Origin: Pantoea sp. Mb-10 | GTDB taxonomy: Bacteria; Pseudomonadota; Gammaproteobacteria; Enterobacterales; Enterobacteriaceae | Direction: 5' to 3' | NCBI RefSeq assembly: GCF_021272205.1 | Contig: NZ_JAJSDX010000009.1 | Coordinates: 1-64,000, forward strand | Length of the DNA stretch: 64,000 nucleotides | Part shown: positions 26,847 to 35,899 of the stretch, one piece after another | How positions within the stretch are numbered: position 1 is the first letter of the stretch | How the letters are laid out: each line of letters opens with the position of its first letter | Position numbers and translations under genes: made by a program | Notes under the pieces: generated by a model | The model's database searches: none | What the model saw: the letters and a program-made list of their open reading frames with translations, nothing else | What the model was told of the DNA's origin: nothing

Positions 26847-28252
26847 GAGGCCTCCACGCTTTCTGTCCATTGCTCCGCGCCTGAGTGACGGCGATAACTG
26901 GCACCGGGATGCGGCGCTTCCAGCCGTGGTCCCTGTCCGAACAATTTCTCACGCAGCGTGCCGGACTGATAGTTCTGTTTGTAGACGCCGCGCTTTTGCA
27001 GTTCTGGCACCAGCAGTTCCACCACATCGGTAAAGGTTTCATGCGTTACGGCGTAGGCGAGGTTAAACCCATCGACGTCAGTTTCGTCAACCCAGCTCTG
27101 CAACTCATCGGCCACGGTTTCCGCGCTGCCCACCAGTAGCGGGCCAAATCCACCAATGCCCACCCAGTCAGCCAGACCTTGCACCGTCCACTGACGGTTG
27201 GGATCGGCTGTGGAGAAGGTCTCGACGGCTGACTGAATGGCATTGGTATGCAGATGCTTCAGGATCTGATCTGGCTGGTACTGCCCGAAATCGATACCGG
27301 TCCAGCCCGAGATGAGCGCCAGCGCGCCTTCGTAACTGACATAGCGTTTATACTCCTGCCATTTGGCCTGCGCCGCCAGGTCAGTTTCGCCCACAATTAC
27401 CGTCTGCAGGTTGAATATCAGTATGGATCGCGGGTCGCGTCCCGCTTCAGCGGCCCTGCGGCGAATATCCGCCACGGTTTTCTTCAGCAGCACTTTCGAC
27501 GGTGCGGCGACGAAGACACATTCAGCATGCTCCGCCGCAAAGGCTTTACCGCGACTGGAGGCACCGGCCTGGTATAGCACCGGCGTACGCTGCGGCGACG
27601 GCTCGCAAAGATGAATGCCCGGTACCTGGAAAAACGTTCCCTGATGGTTAATGGGATGGATTTTATGCGGGTCGCTGAAAATATGCCGTTCACGATCGCG
27701 CAGGACCGCGCCGTCTTCCCAGCTTCCTTCGAGCAGTTTATAAATGACCTGCAGATACTCATCGGCATAGTCGTAGCGTGCATCGTGGTCGGTCTGGCTC
27801 CGCTGGCCAATATTGCGGGCGCCGCTTTCCAAATAGGAGGTGACAATATTCCAGCCAATGCGACCTTTGGTCAGATGATCCAGGGTTGAGATCCGCCGCG
27901 CAAATGGGTAGGGGTGTTCAAACGACAGCGAGGCGGTCAGGCCGAAGCCCAGATGTTCGGTTACCAACGCCATCGGCGTAATCAACGCCAACGGATCGTT
28001 TACCGGCACCTGCGTTGCCTGACGGATTGCTGCATGATTATTACCGTTGAGCACGTCGTAAACACCCAGCACGTCAGCAATAAACAGTCCGTCAAACTTA
28101 CCGCGCTCCAGCAGGCGCGCTAAATCGGTCCAATACGCCAGGTCTTTGTACTGCCAGGAGCGGTCGCGGGGATGGGCCCACAAGCCGGGTGACTGATGAC
28201 CGACGCAGTTCATATCGAATGCATTCAGGCGAATTTCACGTTGCGATGACAT
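26843..28252 (-). CDS. FMNH2-dependent monooxygenase, NtaA/DmoA family (second copy)
   Basis: A 469-residue luciferase-like flavin monooxygenase, paralogue of the protein at 19576-20934: IRLNAFDMNCVGHQSPGLWAHPRDRS, FDGLFIADVLGVYDVLNG, DHLTKGRIGWNIVTSYLESGARNIG and TPVLYQAGASSRGKAFAAEHAE. Related enzymes oxidise dimethylsulfide, dibenzothiophene sulfone or nitrilotriacetate. It is the third gene of the ssuD operon, 68 bases after the FAD protein gene; a small hairpin (28271-28288) lies in that gap. Confidence 0.84.
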   Translation of the reverse strand: MSSQREIRLNAFDMNCVGHQSPGLWAHPRDRSWQYKDLAYWTDLARLLERGKFDGLFIADVLGVYDVLNGNNHAAIRQATQVPVNDPLALITPMALVTEHLGFGLTASLSFEHPYPFARRISTLDHLTKGRIGWNIVTSYLESGARNIGQRSQTDHDARYDYADEYLQVIYKLLEGSWEDGAVLRDRERHIFSDPHKIHPINHQGTFFQVPGIHLCEPSPQRTPVLYQAGASSRGKAFAAEHAECVFVAAPSKVLLKKTVADIRRRAAEAGRDPRSILIFNLQTVIVGETDLAAQAKWQEYKRYVSYEGALALISGWTGIDFGQYQPDQILKHLHTNAIQSAVETFSTADPNRQWTVQGLADWVGIGGFGPLLVGSAETVADELQSWVDETDVDGFNLAYAVTHETFTDVVELLVPELQKRGVYKQNYQSGTLREKLFGQGPRLEAPHPGASYRRHSGAEQWTESVEAS

Positions 28253-28320
28253 AGCGACTCCAGAGCGGATGCGGCAATCGCTTGCCGCCCACGTTTAGAT
28301 AAAAGTTGGTGAGGATGGGA

Positions 28321-29733
28321 TTAGTGCGTCAGCGAGCCCGGACATCGCTCTCTGAGGGAAGCGGGCGTGGCGCTGAGCAGCTGCCGTGCGATCGACTCAG
28401 CGTGCTCCGCGACCTGCGGTAATCCCATCAGCTCGCCAAAATGTCCCCGCGCAGCAGGCCCGGCCACATAAAGATGGGCATTCACCTCGCCCCGAGCATT
28501 AACCGTCTGCGACAGCGCGTTAACGTAAATGCCCAGCGCCAGTGGATCGGGCTGAATGACGCCATCAGCGTGCAGCTGGCGTAGAAGCGCATTGCTTTTG
28601 AGCAGCGCGTTGTGCGCCGGTCCGGTGCAGGTAATCACGCTATCCACCACCCGTATCTCCTGATGCGCACCACGCAGGCGCAGCGTCAGTCGGATAGCGT
28701 TTCCCATGGGTTCAGCGGCGATCAAATGCGCCGCCCGCAGCGACAGTTGCCCGCTGGCCTGTAGCTGAGTTATCACCCGGCTAACCTGCGGTGCAATCCG
28801 GTAGCGGTGGACATCCCACCAAGGGCGGAGATGCCGCAGAAAACGTTGCTGCTCATGCCGCGGTAAGCTCTGCCAGATACGCTGTCCATTACGCCGAACA
28901 TCATCAAGCACAAGCTGCCAGGGCAGATCCAGCGCTGCCGCCTGTTTAACTTCCTGACGCACCCGATGTAGCCAGCCGCGTGCGGTAGCGGGCTGGGGCT
29001 CGCTGTAATCCAGGGCATACGTTTCTTTGCTGCCACCCAAATTGGCGCGCGGCAGCTGACCACGACGGGAGAATACGGTCATTTTTCCGCGGTGCTTTTG
29101 GCGATGCAGCGACGCCACGACATCGGACATGGTCAGGCCTGAACCCATAATCGCAACCCGATCGTCAGGAGCGACCTGCGCCAGCGCATCGCGCTGCCAG
29201 GGATTCGCAATCAACCCCGGATGGCCCTGTAGCGGCCTGAGTGGCGCAGGCAGATCCGGCGGAGGATGGCTGATCGCCAGCACCACCTGATCGGCATAAA
29301 TTTGCTGACCGGAGGCCGTACTCACTACGCCATTCTTAAAGGCAACCGCACTGTCACAGAGATGACGCAGTTTCACCGGTGAACGCTGCTGACAATGAAC
29401 GAACTGTGCATTGACCCAACGGGCAAACACACCGCGCTGCGGGTAAACATGACCGTCACGCCACAGCGCCTCCGGATCGTCCCCGAAGTGAGGCGATGCC
29501 CGATAGTCGCGATCAAAAGCCCCTTCTTCATCACCGGCAAGCTGCATTTTGGCAGCCGGCACATTGATGCGGTGAGCCGGATCGGTCGTGCCGTATGCCA
29601 CGCCCTGCGCAAGTTGCGCCCGGGGTTCAATCACCGTCACCTGCAATCCCGTCTGACCCGCGCGGGCCAGGTGGATGGCCAGTGCGGTGCCGGTGAACCC
29701 GCCGCCGATAATGACAATCTGCTGTCGTGACAT
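28321..29733 (-). CDS. FAD/NAD(P)-binding oxidoreductase (NAD_binding_9 type)
   Basis: A 470-residue flavoprotein with an N-terminal dinucleotide fold (VIIGGGFTGTALAIHLARAG), YGTTDPAHRINVPAAKM, a second nucleotide motif (VAIMGSGLTMSDVVASL) and VTCTGPAHNALL. The family is poorly characterised; members are predicted to bind FAD and NAD(P)H. Sitting between SsuD and an NtaA-type monooxygenase, it might supply electrons or process a product, which is inference. The start at 29733 is preferred because AGGAGAAAAGG lies just upstream; a longer frame to 29808 overlaps ssuD and lacks a ribosome site. Confidence 0.75.
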   Translation of the reverse strand: MSRQQIVIIGGGFTGTALAIHLARAGQTGLQVTVIEPRAQLAQGVAYGTTDPAHRINVPAAKMQLAGDEEGAFDRDYRASPHFGDDPEALWRDGHVYPQRGVFARWVNAQFVHCQQRSPVKLRHLCDSAVAFKNGVVSTASGQQIYADQVVLAISHPPPDLPAPLRPLQGHPGLIANPWQRDALAQVAPDDRVAIMGSGLTMSDVVASLHRQKHRGKMTVFSRRGQLPRANLGGSKETYALDYSEPQPATARGWLHRVRQEVKQAAALDLPWQLVLDDVRRNGQRIWQSLPRHEQQRFLRHLRPWWDVHRYRIAPQVSRVITQLQASGQLSLRAAHLIAAEPMGNAIRLTLRLRGAHQEIRVVDSVITCTGPAHNALLKSNALLRQLHADGVIQPDPLALGIYVNALSQTVNARGEVNAHLYVAGPAARGHFGELMGLPQVAEHAESIARQLLSATPASLRERCPGSLTH

Positions 29734-29767
29734 ACGAGAACCTTTTCTCCTGTTAGCGTGCGCTGGT

Positions 29768-30925
29768 CTATTTAGCTGGGCGACGATCGCCGCCAATGGT
29801 TTCACCAAACGGACCGGTGTTTACGCTGCGCTGTTTCTTCTCGGCATTGGCCGCCAGAGGTAACAGCGGCATCACCAGCTCTGCAAAGCGGTGCGCCTCT
29901 TCGAGGTGCGGATAGCCGGAGAAGATAAAGTTCTCGATACCCAGTGCCTGATACTCACGGATGCGATCGGCAACCTGCTGCGGGTTGCCCACCAGCGCGG
30001 TGCCTGCGCCACCGCGCACCAGTCCCACCCCCGCCCACAGATTAGGGCCTATGCGCAGGCTCTCGCGGGATCCCTGGTGCAGTGCGCTCATCCGCGCCTG
30101 CCCGGCTGAATCCATACGGGCAAAAATCTTCTGCGCAGCGGCGATCGTCTCTTCATCCAGATGTGAAATCAGCCGATCGGCTGCCGCCCAGGCTTCCTCC
30201 TCGGTTTCACGCACGATCACATGCAACCGGATACCGTAGGAAAGGGTACGCCCCTGTTTCTGCGCCCGCTGGCGGACCACAGCCAGTTTTTCAGCGACCT
30301 GTTCGACCGGTTCTCCCCAGGTCAGGTAGGTGTCGATCTGGCTGGCTGCAACGTCGATAGCCGCATCCGAGGAACCGCCAAAATAGAGTGGCGGGCCGTT
30401 TTCCTGCACCGTGGGAAACAGGATTTCAGCACCCTCAACGCGGATATGTTCGCCGTGGAAGTCGACCTTTTCGCCTTGCAACAGGCGCGAATAGACCTCA
30501 AGAAACTCTTTGGTAACCTGGTAGCGTTCTGCATGACTTAAAAAGATGCCATCGCCTTTGTTCTCCACCGGATCGCCTCCGGTCACCACGTTAATCAGCA
30601 ACCGTCCGCCTGAGAGGCGGTCAAGCGTCGCCGCCATGCGTGCCGCAAGGCTTGGCGGTTGCAGCCCCGGGCGTACGGCCACTAAGTAGCGCAAATTTTT
30701 GGTGATCGGTGCCAGCGCAGAGGCGACCAGCCATGAGTCTTCACAGCTTTTACCGGTTGGGATCAGCACGCCGTAGTAGCCCAAATTATCTGCTGCCAGC
30801 GCAACCTGCTGCAAGTAAGGGAGATCCACCGCTCTACCGCCTTCAGTGGTGCCCAGATAGCGCCCATCACCGTGGGTGGGCAGAAACCAGAAAAGGTGCA
30901 GGTTTTCCTGTGTGGCAAGGCTCAT
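29768..30925 (-). CDS. ssuD: FMNH2-dependent alkanesulfonate monooxygenase
   Basis: Oxidises C1-C14 alkanesulfonates with FMNH2 and O2, releasing sulfite and an aldehyde. The 385 residues match Ssu[16 protein letters not shown], the flexible-region [26 protein letters not shown] and the C-terminal [13 protein letters not shown]. The partner flavin reductase SsuE and the importer SsuBC are not in this window. First gene of a minus-strand operon preceded by a sigma54-type promoter; divergent from the sigma54 activator. Confidence 0.93.
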   Translation of the reverse strand: MSLATQENLHLFWFLPTHGDGRYLGTTEGGRAVDLPYLQQVALAADNLGYYGVLIPTGKSCEDSWLVASALAPITKNLRYLVAVRPGLQPPSLAARMAATLDRLSGGRLLINVVTGGDPVENKGDGIFLSHAERYQVTKEFLEVYSRLLQGEKVDFHGEHIRVEGAEILFPTVQENGPPLYFGGSSDAAIDVAASQIDTYLTWGEPVEQVAEKLAVVRQRAQKQGRTLSYGIRLHVIVRETEEEAWAAADRLISHLDEETIAAAQKIFARMDSAGQARMSALHQGSRESLRIGPNLWAGVGLVRGGAGTALVGNPQQVADRIREYQALGIENFIFSGYPHLEEAHRFAELVMPLLPLAANAEKKQRSVNTGPFGETIGGDRRPAK

Positions 30926-30993
30926 TAGCAGATTCCTTTATAACGATATTTAAATTTAATACATAGACATTAAACCTTTGGTTATATATCCCT

Positions 30994-31010
30994 GAGCAGG
31001 AACCGTGCCA
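30994..31010 (-). promoter_or_regulatory. Sigma54 (-24/-12) promoter of the ssuD operon
   Basis: On the minus strand the sequence reads TGGCACGGTTCCTGCTC. GG (31009-31008) and GC (30997-30996) are separated by exactly ten bases, and the -24 element TGGCACG is perfect; the -12 element differs from TTGC by one base (CTGC). It lies about 70 bases upstream of ssuD, right beside a sigma54 activator gene. Confidence 0.82.
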
Positions 31011-31073
31011 CCTTTCAAATTTCTATTTTTACATTAAATTCAAAAGGATAAGAATCACCCTGCCTTGACACCA

Positions 31074-31138
31074 TTGCCGCATTGGCAACAACCCACGTTA
31101 CAGGCTGCTGCATGGGCAACACTTCGGCACCGCTTGCC
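31074..31138. promoter_or_regulatory. Candidate upstream activator sites for the sigma54 regulator
   Basis: A palindrome TTGCC-N5-GGCAA lies at 31074-31088. The same half-sites recur as GGCAA (31115-31119) and TTGCC (31134-31138). They are about 65-130 bases upstream of the -24 element, the usual distance for enhancer sites bound by sigma54 activators. Inference from position and repetition. Confidence 0.55.
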
Positions 31139-31206
31139 TCTCGTTTATACGACTGACGCGCGGTATCGTCATGACTCTTTCGTCGACCGGAAAAAACAGG
31201 ATGCAG

Positions 31207-33090
31207 ATGGCTATTCCCGAGTTGATTGATCCCGCATCGCGCGCATTTAAAAGCATACTGGATCAGCTCGCCCCCACCGAGGCGACCGTGTTGATTATCG
31301 GTGAAACCGGCACGGGCAAAGAGGTGATGGCGCGCTATCTGCATCACCACAGCACGCGCCGCCGCCAGCCTTTCCTGGCCGTCAACTGCGGTGCACTCAC
31401 CGAAAGCCTGGCGGAGTCAGAACTCTTTGGTCATGAGAAAGGGGCGTTTACCGGTGCACAGAATCGGCATCGCGGCTGGTTTGAAGCCGCAGAGGGTGGC
31501 ACCCTGCTGCTGGATGAGGTGGGTGAGCTGAGTCTATCGCTGCAAGTGAAGCTGCTGCGCGTTCTGCAGGAGCGCGAGATCACACGCGTGGGATCCTCCA
31601 GGGCAATAAAAGTAAATGTGCGGGTGATTGCGGCGACTAATCGGGATCTGGCTGTAGCGATTGGCGAGCGGCGATTTCGGGAAGACCTCTATTACCGGCT
31701 GAATGTGGCCAGCGTTACACTGCCGCCGCTGCGCGAGCGCTGCGAAGATATCCCGGTGCTGGCCAGTCACTTCCTGCAACTCTATGCGCGCCGTCTTGGT
31801 CGCCCTCAGCTTCGCCTGAGTGATGAGGCCATGAGGGTGTTGATGCACTACAGCTGGCCGGGCAACATCCGTGAACTGGAGAATACACTTCATAACGCCG
31901 TGTTGCTTAGCCAGACCTCACTGATTACGCCACAGCAGCTACGGTTAAGCCCACTTGCGGGGAGCGATCTGACGCAGGGAGAGGAGGCGCTCGATCAGTT
32001 TCTACGCCAACAGATGCAGCAGAGTGACACGCCGCTCTATCACCGGGTAATTACCGCTCTGGTAAAAAATGCGCTGGAACTCACGCAGGGAAATCAGTTG
32101 CAGGCAGCCGCGCTGTTGGGCATTAGCCGTCATACGCTGCGCACCCAACTGGGGCATCTGGGCGTGATTAAACCCCGCCGCAGCTCACTGCGTCAGCGCG
32201 ATGCCTCTCAGACTGCACTCCCCGAACAGGAGCGGGAACTGCGCATCGGTTATCAGAAATTTGGTAACTTAGGCATTCTGAAAGCGCGTCAGTTACTCGA
32301 GCAGCAACTGGCCGATCGGGGCGTCAGCGTGTTATGGAGTGAGTTTCCCGCCGGTCCGCAGCTTCTGCATGCGCTGAGCCATCAGGAAATTGATTTCGGC
32401 ACCACTGGCGAAGTGCCGCCGCTGTTTGCCCAAGCCAATAACAGCCCGATGCTTTATATCGCCTGGGAGCCCGCCGCACCGCAGAGCGTGGCACTCGTGG
32501 TTCCAAACAGCAGCCCGATTCAGCAGATACGCGATCTTAAAGGAAAGCGTATCGCCGTTAATCGGGGGTCTAACGTTCATTATCTGCTGCTGCAGATCCT
32601 GGATGAAGCGGGTTTATCCCTGGATGAAGTACGTATTGTCTACGCACCGCCCAAATATCCCCTTACGCCGAGCGATCTCCATGCTGTGGATGCCTGGATG
32701 ATGTGGGATCCTCTGCTCAGTGATGCAGAGAACAGCGGTCAATTCCGGATCATTGCTGACGGCACCGGAAGGGTTAATAACCACCAGTTCTACCTTGCTG
32801 AACGCGAGTTTGCCGCGCGTTCAAGCGATCTCATGCACACTCTGCTGGCTGCGCTGGAGCAAACTGGCCGCTACATTGATGCGCACCGCGCTGAAGCGGC
32901 AGGGCTGCTCTCGACTGAACTTGGCATCGCCCCCAAGTCGCTGATGCATGCTCTGGCCCGGCGCAACCATCAGCCTCAGAGAATGAACCTGAACATCATC
33001 CGCGAACAGCAGATTATCGCTGATCGCTTCTATGCGCTGGGACTGTTTAATCGGGCTATCCGGGTTCGCGAGTCGGTCTGGCAGCCATAG
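31207..33090 (+). CDS. Sigma54-dependent activator fused to an SsuA-like sulfonate-binding domain
   Basis: A 627-residue protein in two halves. Residues about 10-245 form an AAA+ sigma54-activator domain: Walker A GETGTGKE (32-39), sigma54-contact GAFTGA (79-84), Walker B GGTLLLDE (97-104), arginine-finger region RRFREDLYYRLN. A Fis-type helix-turn-helix follows (about 296-315, NQLQAAALLGISRHTLRTQL). From 343 to the end it is homologous to SsuA/aliphatic sulfonate binding proteins (EFPAGPQLLHAL, DLKGKRIAVNRGSNVHYLLL, VDAWMMWDPLL), but with no signal peptide, so it should be a cytoplasmic sensor. N-terminal receiver or PAS domains are absent. ATG 31207 has AGG about six bases upstream; in-frame ATGs at 31171 and 31201 are possible. 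Its AAA+ half resembles SfnR. Confidence 0.9.
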   Translation: MAIPELIDPASRAFKSILDQLAPTEATVLIIGETGTGKEVMARYLHHHSTRRRQPFLAVNCGALTESLAESELFGHEKGAFTGAQNRHRGWFEAAEGGTLLLDEVGELSLSLQVKLLRVLQEREITRVGSSRAIKVNVRVIAATNRDLAVAIGERRFREDLYYRLNVASVTLPPLRERCEDIPVLASHFLQLYARRLGRPQLRLSDEAMRVLMHYSWPGNIRELENTLHNAVLLSQTSLITPQQLRLSPLAGSDLTQGEEALDQFLRQQMQQSDTPLYHRVITALVKNALELTQGNQLQAAALLGISRHTLRTQLGHLGVIKPRRSSLRQRDASQTALPEQERELRIGYQKFGNLGILKARQLLEQQLADRGVSVLWSEFPAGPQLLHALSHQEIDFGTTGEVPPLFAQANNSPMLYIAWEPAAPQSVALVVPNSSPIQQIRDLKGKRIAVNRGSNVHYLLLQILDEAGLSLDEVRIVYAPPKYPLTPSDLHAVDAWMMWDPLLSDAENSGQFRIIADGTGRVNNHQFYLAEREFAARSSDLMHTLLAALEQTGRYIDAHRAEAAGLLSTELGIAPKSLMHALARRNHQPQRMNLNIIREQQIIADRFYALGLFNRAIRVRESVWQP

Positions 33091-33184
33091 TTTTTTTTCA
33101 GCTAAGCATCGAACTTTTCAGCGATAAACGCTTCTTTCTGCATTTGTTATGTTGCGCTGACTACACCAGACTCAGGAATGGGAA

Positions 33185-34132
33185 ATGAAAAAAGTATTAC
33201 TCAGCGCATTAATTATTGCCGCTCAGGCGGGCATTGCGTTCAACCTTCAGGCAGCAGAAAAACCCGACACGATCGCCATCGGTTTTCAAAAAGCCAATAT
33301 CTTCGCGTTACTAAAATATCGTGGCACGCTGGATGAGGAATTCAAGAAGCAGGGCATCGCGGTTCACTGGATTGAATTTCCCGCCGGGCCGCAGATGCTG
33401 GAAGGGCTAAACATCGGCAGTATCGATCTCGCTGCAACCGGCGACGCGCCACCGACATTTGCGCAGGCAGCTCAGGCCGATCTGGTGTATTTGGCGCACT
33501 CGCCGGCTAACCCGAAAACCGAGGCCATTGTGGTTCCCGCGGACTCGCCGATCAAAAACGTGGCGGATCTGAAGGGTAAGCGCGTCGCACTGAATAAGGG
33601 CTCTGACGTTAACTATCTGCTGGTCACCGCACTTGAGCAGGCCGGACTGAGTTACAAAGACATTACGCCGGTCTATCTGCCACCCGCCGATGCGCGTGCC
33701 GCTTTCCAACGCGGTGCGGTGGATGCCTGGGTCATTTGGGATCCTTATTACGCGGAAGTGGAAACCCACGCGCATGCGCGTCTGATCAAAAATGCAGAAG
33801 GGCTGGTGCCACATTACACCTTCTACCTCGCCAGTCGTAAATTTGCAGAGGGCTATCCGCAGATCGCCAGCAAGGTGGTGGCTGAACTGAGCTCGCTCAG
33901 CGTCTGGGCCAATCAGCATCAGGACGAGGCAGCAAAAATCATGTCCACCTCAACCGGTCTGCCGCAGCCTATCTGGCAGCGCGCGCTGGCAAGAATGCCG
34001 TTTGGTGCTGAGCGAATGACGCCTGAGGTGTTCACGCAGCAACAGGCTCTGGCAGATACATTTACCCGGATTGGTCTGTTGCCGGTGAAGGTTGATATCC
34101 GTAGCGCTACCTGGTCGCAAGATAAGAAGTAA
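33185..34132 (+). CDS. ssuA: Periplasmic aliphatic sulfonate-binding protein
   Basis: A 315-residue SsuA-family protein with a signal peptide (MKKVLLSALIIAAQAGIAFNLQAA). Recognisable blocks: IGFQKANIFALLKYRGTLDEEF, WIEFPAGPQMLEGLNIGSIDLAATGDAPP, DLKGKRVALNKGSDVNYLL and AVDAWVIWDPYY. It delivers alkanesulfonates to an SsuBC ABC importer, which is not encoded here. It is a paralogue of the C-terminal domain of the preceding regulator (shared EFPAGPQ, DLKGKR, VDAW/WDP motifs), implying a common origin by duplication. The start follows AGGAATGGG-type sequence. Confidence 0.9.
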   Translation: MKKVLLSALIIAAQAGIAFNLQAAEKPDTIAIGFQKANIFALLKYRGTLDEEFKKQGIAVHWIEFPAGPQMLEGLNIGSIDLAATGDAPPTFAQAAQADLVYLAHSPANPKTEAIVVPADSPIKNVADLKGKRVALNKGSDVNYLLVTALEQAGLSYKDITPVYLPPADARAAFQRGAVDAWVIWDPYYAEVETHAHARLIKNAEGLVPHYTFYLASRKFAEGYPQIASKVVAELSSLSVWANQHQDEAAKIMSTSTGLPQPIWQRALARMPFGAERMTPEVFTQQQALADTFTRIGLLPVKVDIRSATWSQDKK

Positions 34133-34580
34133 GACCGGCATGGCCACAGACCTCTTGGCCAATCATCACAAAGGGCTCGTTCTGGTCACTCTCGGCGAGT
34201 CCTGCCGAATCAACGACTTATTCCGCGGCGGTCGGCGTTAGGGCATACGCCTGATACAGGCCTGCCGGGAACCCAGCTCATCGCCTACGATTTACTTCAA
34301 TAAGAATGGCCAGAGGCAGAAAAGCAAATTTAACATAATGAATGTTATACGCATTATTAAACCCGCAATCCGTTATGCGAAAGCCGTTTGGCAACCGTTA
34401 CAGGTTTAGAATCTCTCCATACCCATGCCGTTCTGCCATGTGTCCTATGGACGCACAATTATCGCCTTACGCCGCAGGCGTTCAGGCCCAAAAGCCACTT
34501 CCCGTGAACCGTGATTGGGTCATGGCGTAGTCAGCAACCTTCATTTCAAATAGGAGAGTTTCGCAGCGTGGCGGGTAAAT
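34133..34580. other. Intergenic region, possible ssuB remnant
   Basis: About 450 bases with no intact gene. In one plus-strand frame near 34147-34207 the sequence translates to DLLANHHKGLVLVTLGESCR, faintly like the segment after Walker B in SsuB-type ATPases, followed by stops. It may be debris of a deleted ssuB/ssuC; the match is weak. The rest shows no recognisable feature. Confidence 0.3.
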
Positions 34581-35057
34581 TCACAGTCCCAACGCTGACA
34601 GACCGGGATGATCGTCCGGGCGGCGGCCCAGCGGCCAGTGGAACTTGCGCTCGCTCTCTTTGATCGGCATGTCATTGATACACGCGTAACGATGATGCAT
34701 CAGCCCGTCCGCGCCGAATTCCCAGTTTTCGTTACCGTAAGAGCGGAACCAGTTACCGGCGTCATCGCGCCACTCGTAGGCATAGCGCACGGCGATGCGC
34801 TCTCCGTCAAACGCCCACAGCTCTTTAATCAGGCGGTATTCGAGCTCTTTCTTCCACTTGCGATCGAGAAACGCTCTGGCTTCGTCGCGGTTGGTCGCGA
34901 ACTCAGTGCGGTTACGCCATTGGGTGTCCAGAGAATAAGCCAGCGAGACCTTGTCGGCATCGCGGCTGTTCCAGCCGTCTTCAGCGAGCCTGACTTTTTC
35001 AATCGCTGACTCGCGGGTAAACGGCGGGAGCGGCGGACGGATGTGTGATTCAGACAT
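34581..35057 (-). CDS. NTF2-like protein of the DUF1348 family
   Basis: A 158-residue cytoplasmic protein with the conserved DUF1348 pattern: [80 protein letters not shown] and [12 protein letters not shown]. The fold is SnoaL/NTF2-like; the function is not established. It lies 64 bases downstream of a TetR regulator on the same strand, so it is probably that regulator's target. Confidence 0.8.
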   Translation of the reverse strand: MSESHIRPPLPPFTRESAIEKVRLAEDGWNSRDADKVSLAYSLDTQWRNRTEFATNRDEARAFLDRKWKKELEYRLIKELWAFDGERIAVRYAYEWRDDAGNWFRSYGNENWEFGADGLMHHRYACINDMPIKESERKFHWPLGRRPDDHPGLSALGL

Positions 35058-35121
35058 GAGGGTGCCTCCAGTGTAATTGGATAAGGTTCAGTGTGGTTTT
35101 CGTCGGTGGAACGCAGGCCCG

Positions 35122-35688
35122 TTACGGGACCTGTTTGAGTAACAGCCGGGCAATGTCCTGCGCATCGTCGGCCGCACTACGATCGCCCATCACCCGTGAC
35201 ATGGTGATGGCGCCTTCGATCAGTAAGAGCAACTGTCTTGCCAGGGTGGACGATTGCGCAATATTCAGCTGGCCGGTAAGTTCAAGGGCATAATCCAGTA
35301 ACTTCTGTTTATGCAACCGGGCAATCTGCCGGACCGGATCGGCACTGTCGCCCACCTCTCCCGCGGTGTTGATGAATGCGCATCCGCGGTAGCCCTCTGA
35401 TTCAAACCAGCCTTTCAGCACCGTAAACATGTTCAGGATGCGCGCCTGCGGCGTATCCGCTTTGTCGCATTCAGCCCTGAACCACGCCATCCAGCGTACA
35501 TCACGCGCATTCAGCGCGGCGGCCGTCACTTCGTCCTTGTTTGCGAAATAGCGGTAGATACTTTTCCGTGCCACGCCAGAGGTCTTCACCAGCAGGTCCA
35601 TGCCGGTCGCGTGAATGCCGTTCTGGTAAATGAGCTGTTCAGCGGTGTCGAGAATTTTCTCTCGGGTGTTTGTCGTGGTTTTGTTCAT
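35122..35688 (-). CDS. TetR-family repressor
   Basis: A 188-residue regulator with the N-terminal TetR helix-turn-helix (TREKILDTAEQLIYQNGIHATGMDLLVKTSGVARKSIYRYFANKDE) and an alpha-helical ligand domain. The start at 35688 (MNKTTTNTREK) is preferred over 35727, because the longer version would place a perfect palindromic operator inside the coding region. Likely controls itself and the DUF1348 gene. Ligand unknown. Confidence 0.85.
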   Translation of the reverse strand: MNKTTTNTREKILDTAEQLIYQNGIHATGMDLLVKTSGVARKSIYRYFANKDEVTAAALNARDVRWMAWFRAECDKADTPQARILNMFTVLKGWFESEGYRGCAFINTAGEVGDSADPVRQIARLHKQKLLDYALELTGQLNIAQSSTLARQLLLLIEGAITMSRVMGDRSAADDAQDIARLLLKQVP

Positions 35689-35699
35689 GGGACAAAGGT

Positions 35700-35713
35700 A
35701 GAACGATCGTTCT
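35700..35713. promoter_or_regulatory. Probable TetR-family operator
   Basis: Perfect 14-base palindrome AGAACGATCGTTCT, 12 bases upstream of the chosen TetR start. Its position and symmetry are typical of an autoregulatory operator. Confidence 0.7.
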
Positions 35714-35899
35714 CCTTGTTCAAGCATTTTTTTAGTTATCTTTCATTGCACACGTTAATATTTTTATAAATGCATTAAAAATCAATAACTAATTTTATTT
35801 ATTAGCGTAGCACGACGCGAGCGCGCTCTTCCCTGATAGCGAAACAGGGGGAGATCTCGGTTTCCCGGTGTGAAGCGGATGCCTAACGGGCGTTCACCC

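Noticed and set aside
26502..26870. Open frame of 122 codons taken as an intact small ABC-type gene
   Set aside because: It lacks Walker A and loses the ATPase frame after the signature motif; better explained as a pseudogene fragment.
28271..28288. Hairpin between the FAD protein and monooxygenase genes as a sigma54 promoter
   Set aside because: A TTGC occurs, but the GG is not at the required spacing; it is a simple inverted repeat.
34342..34530. 62-codon plus-strand frame
   Set aside because: No ribosome site, no recognisable motif and no conserved composition; most likely chance.
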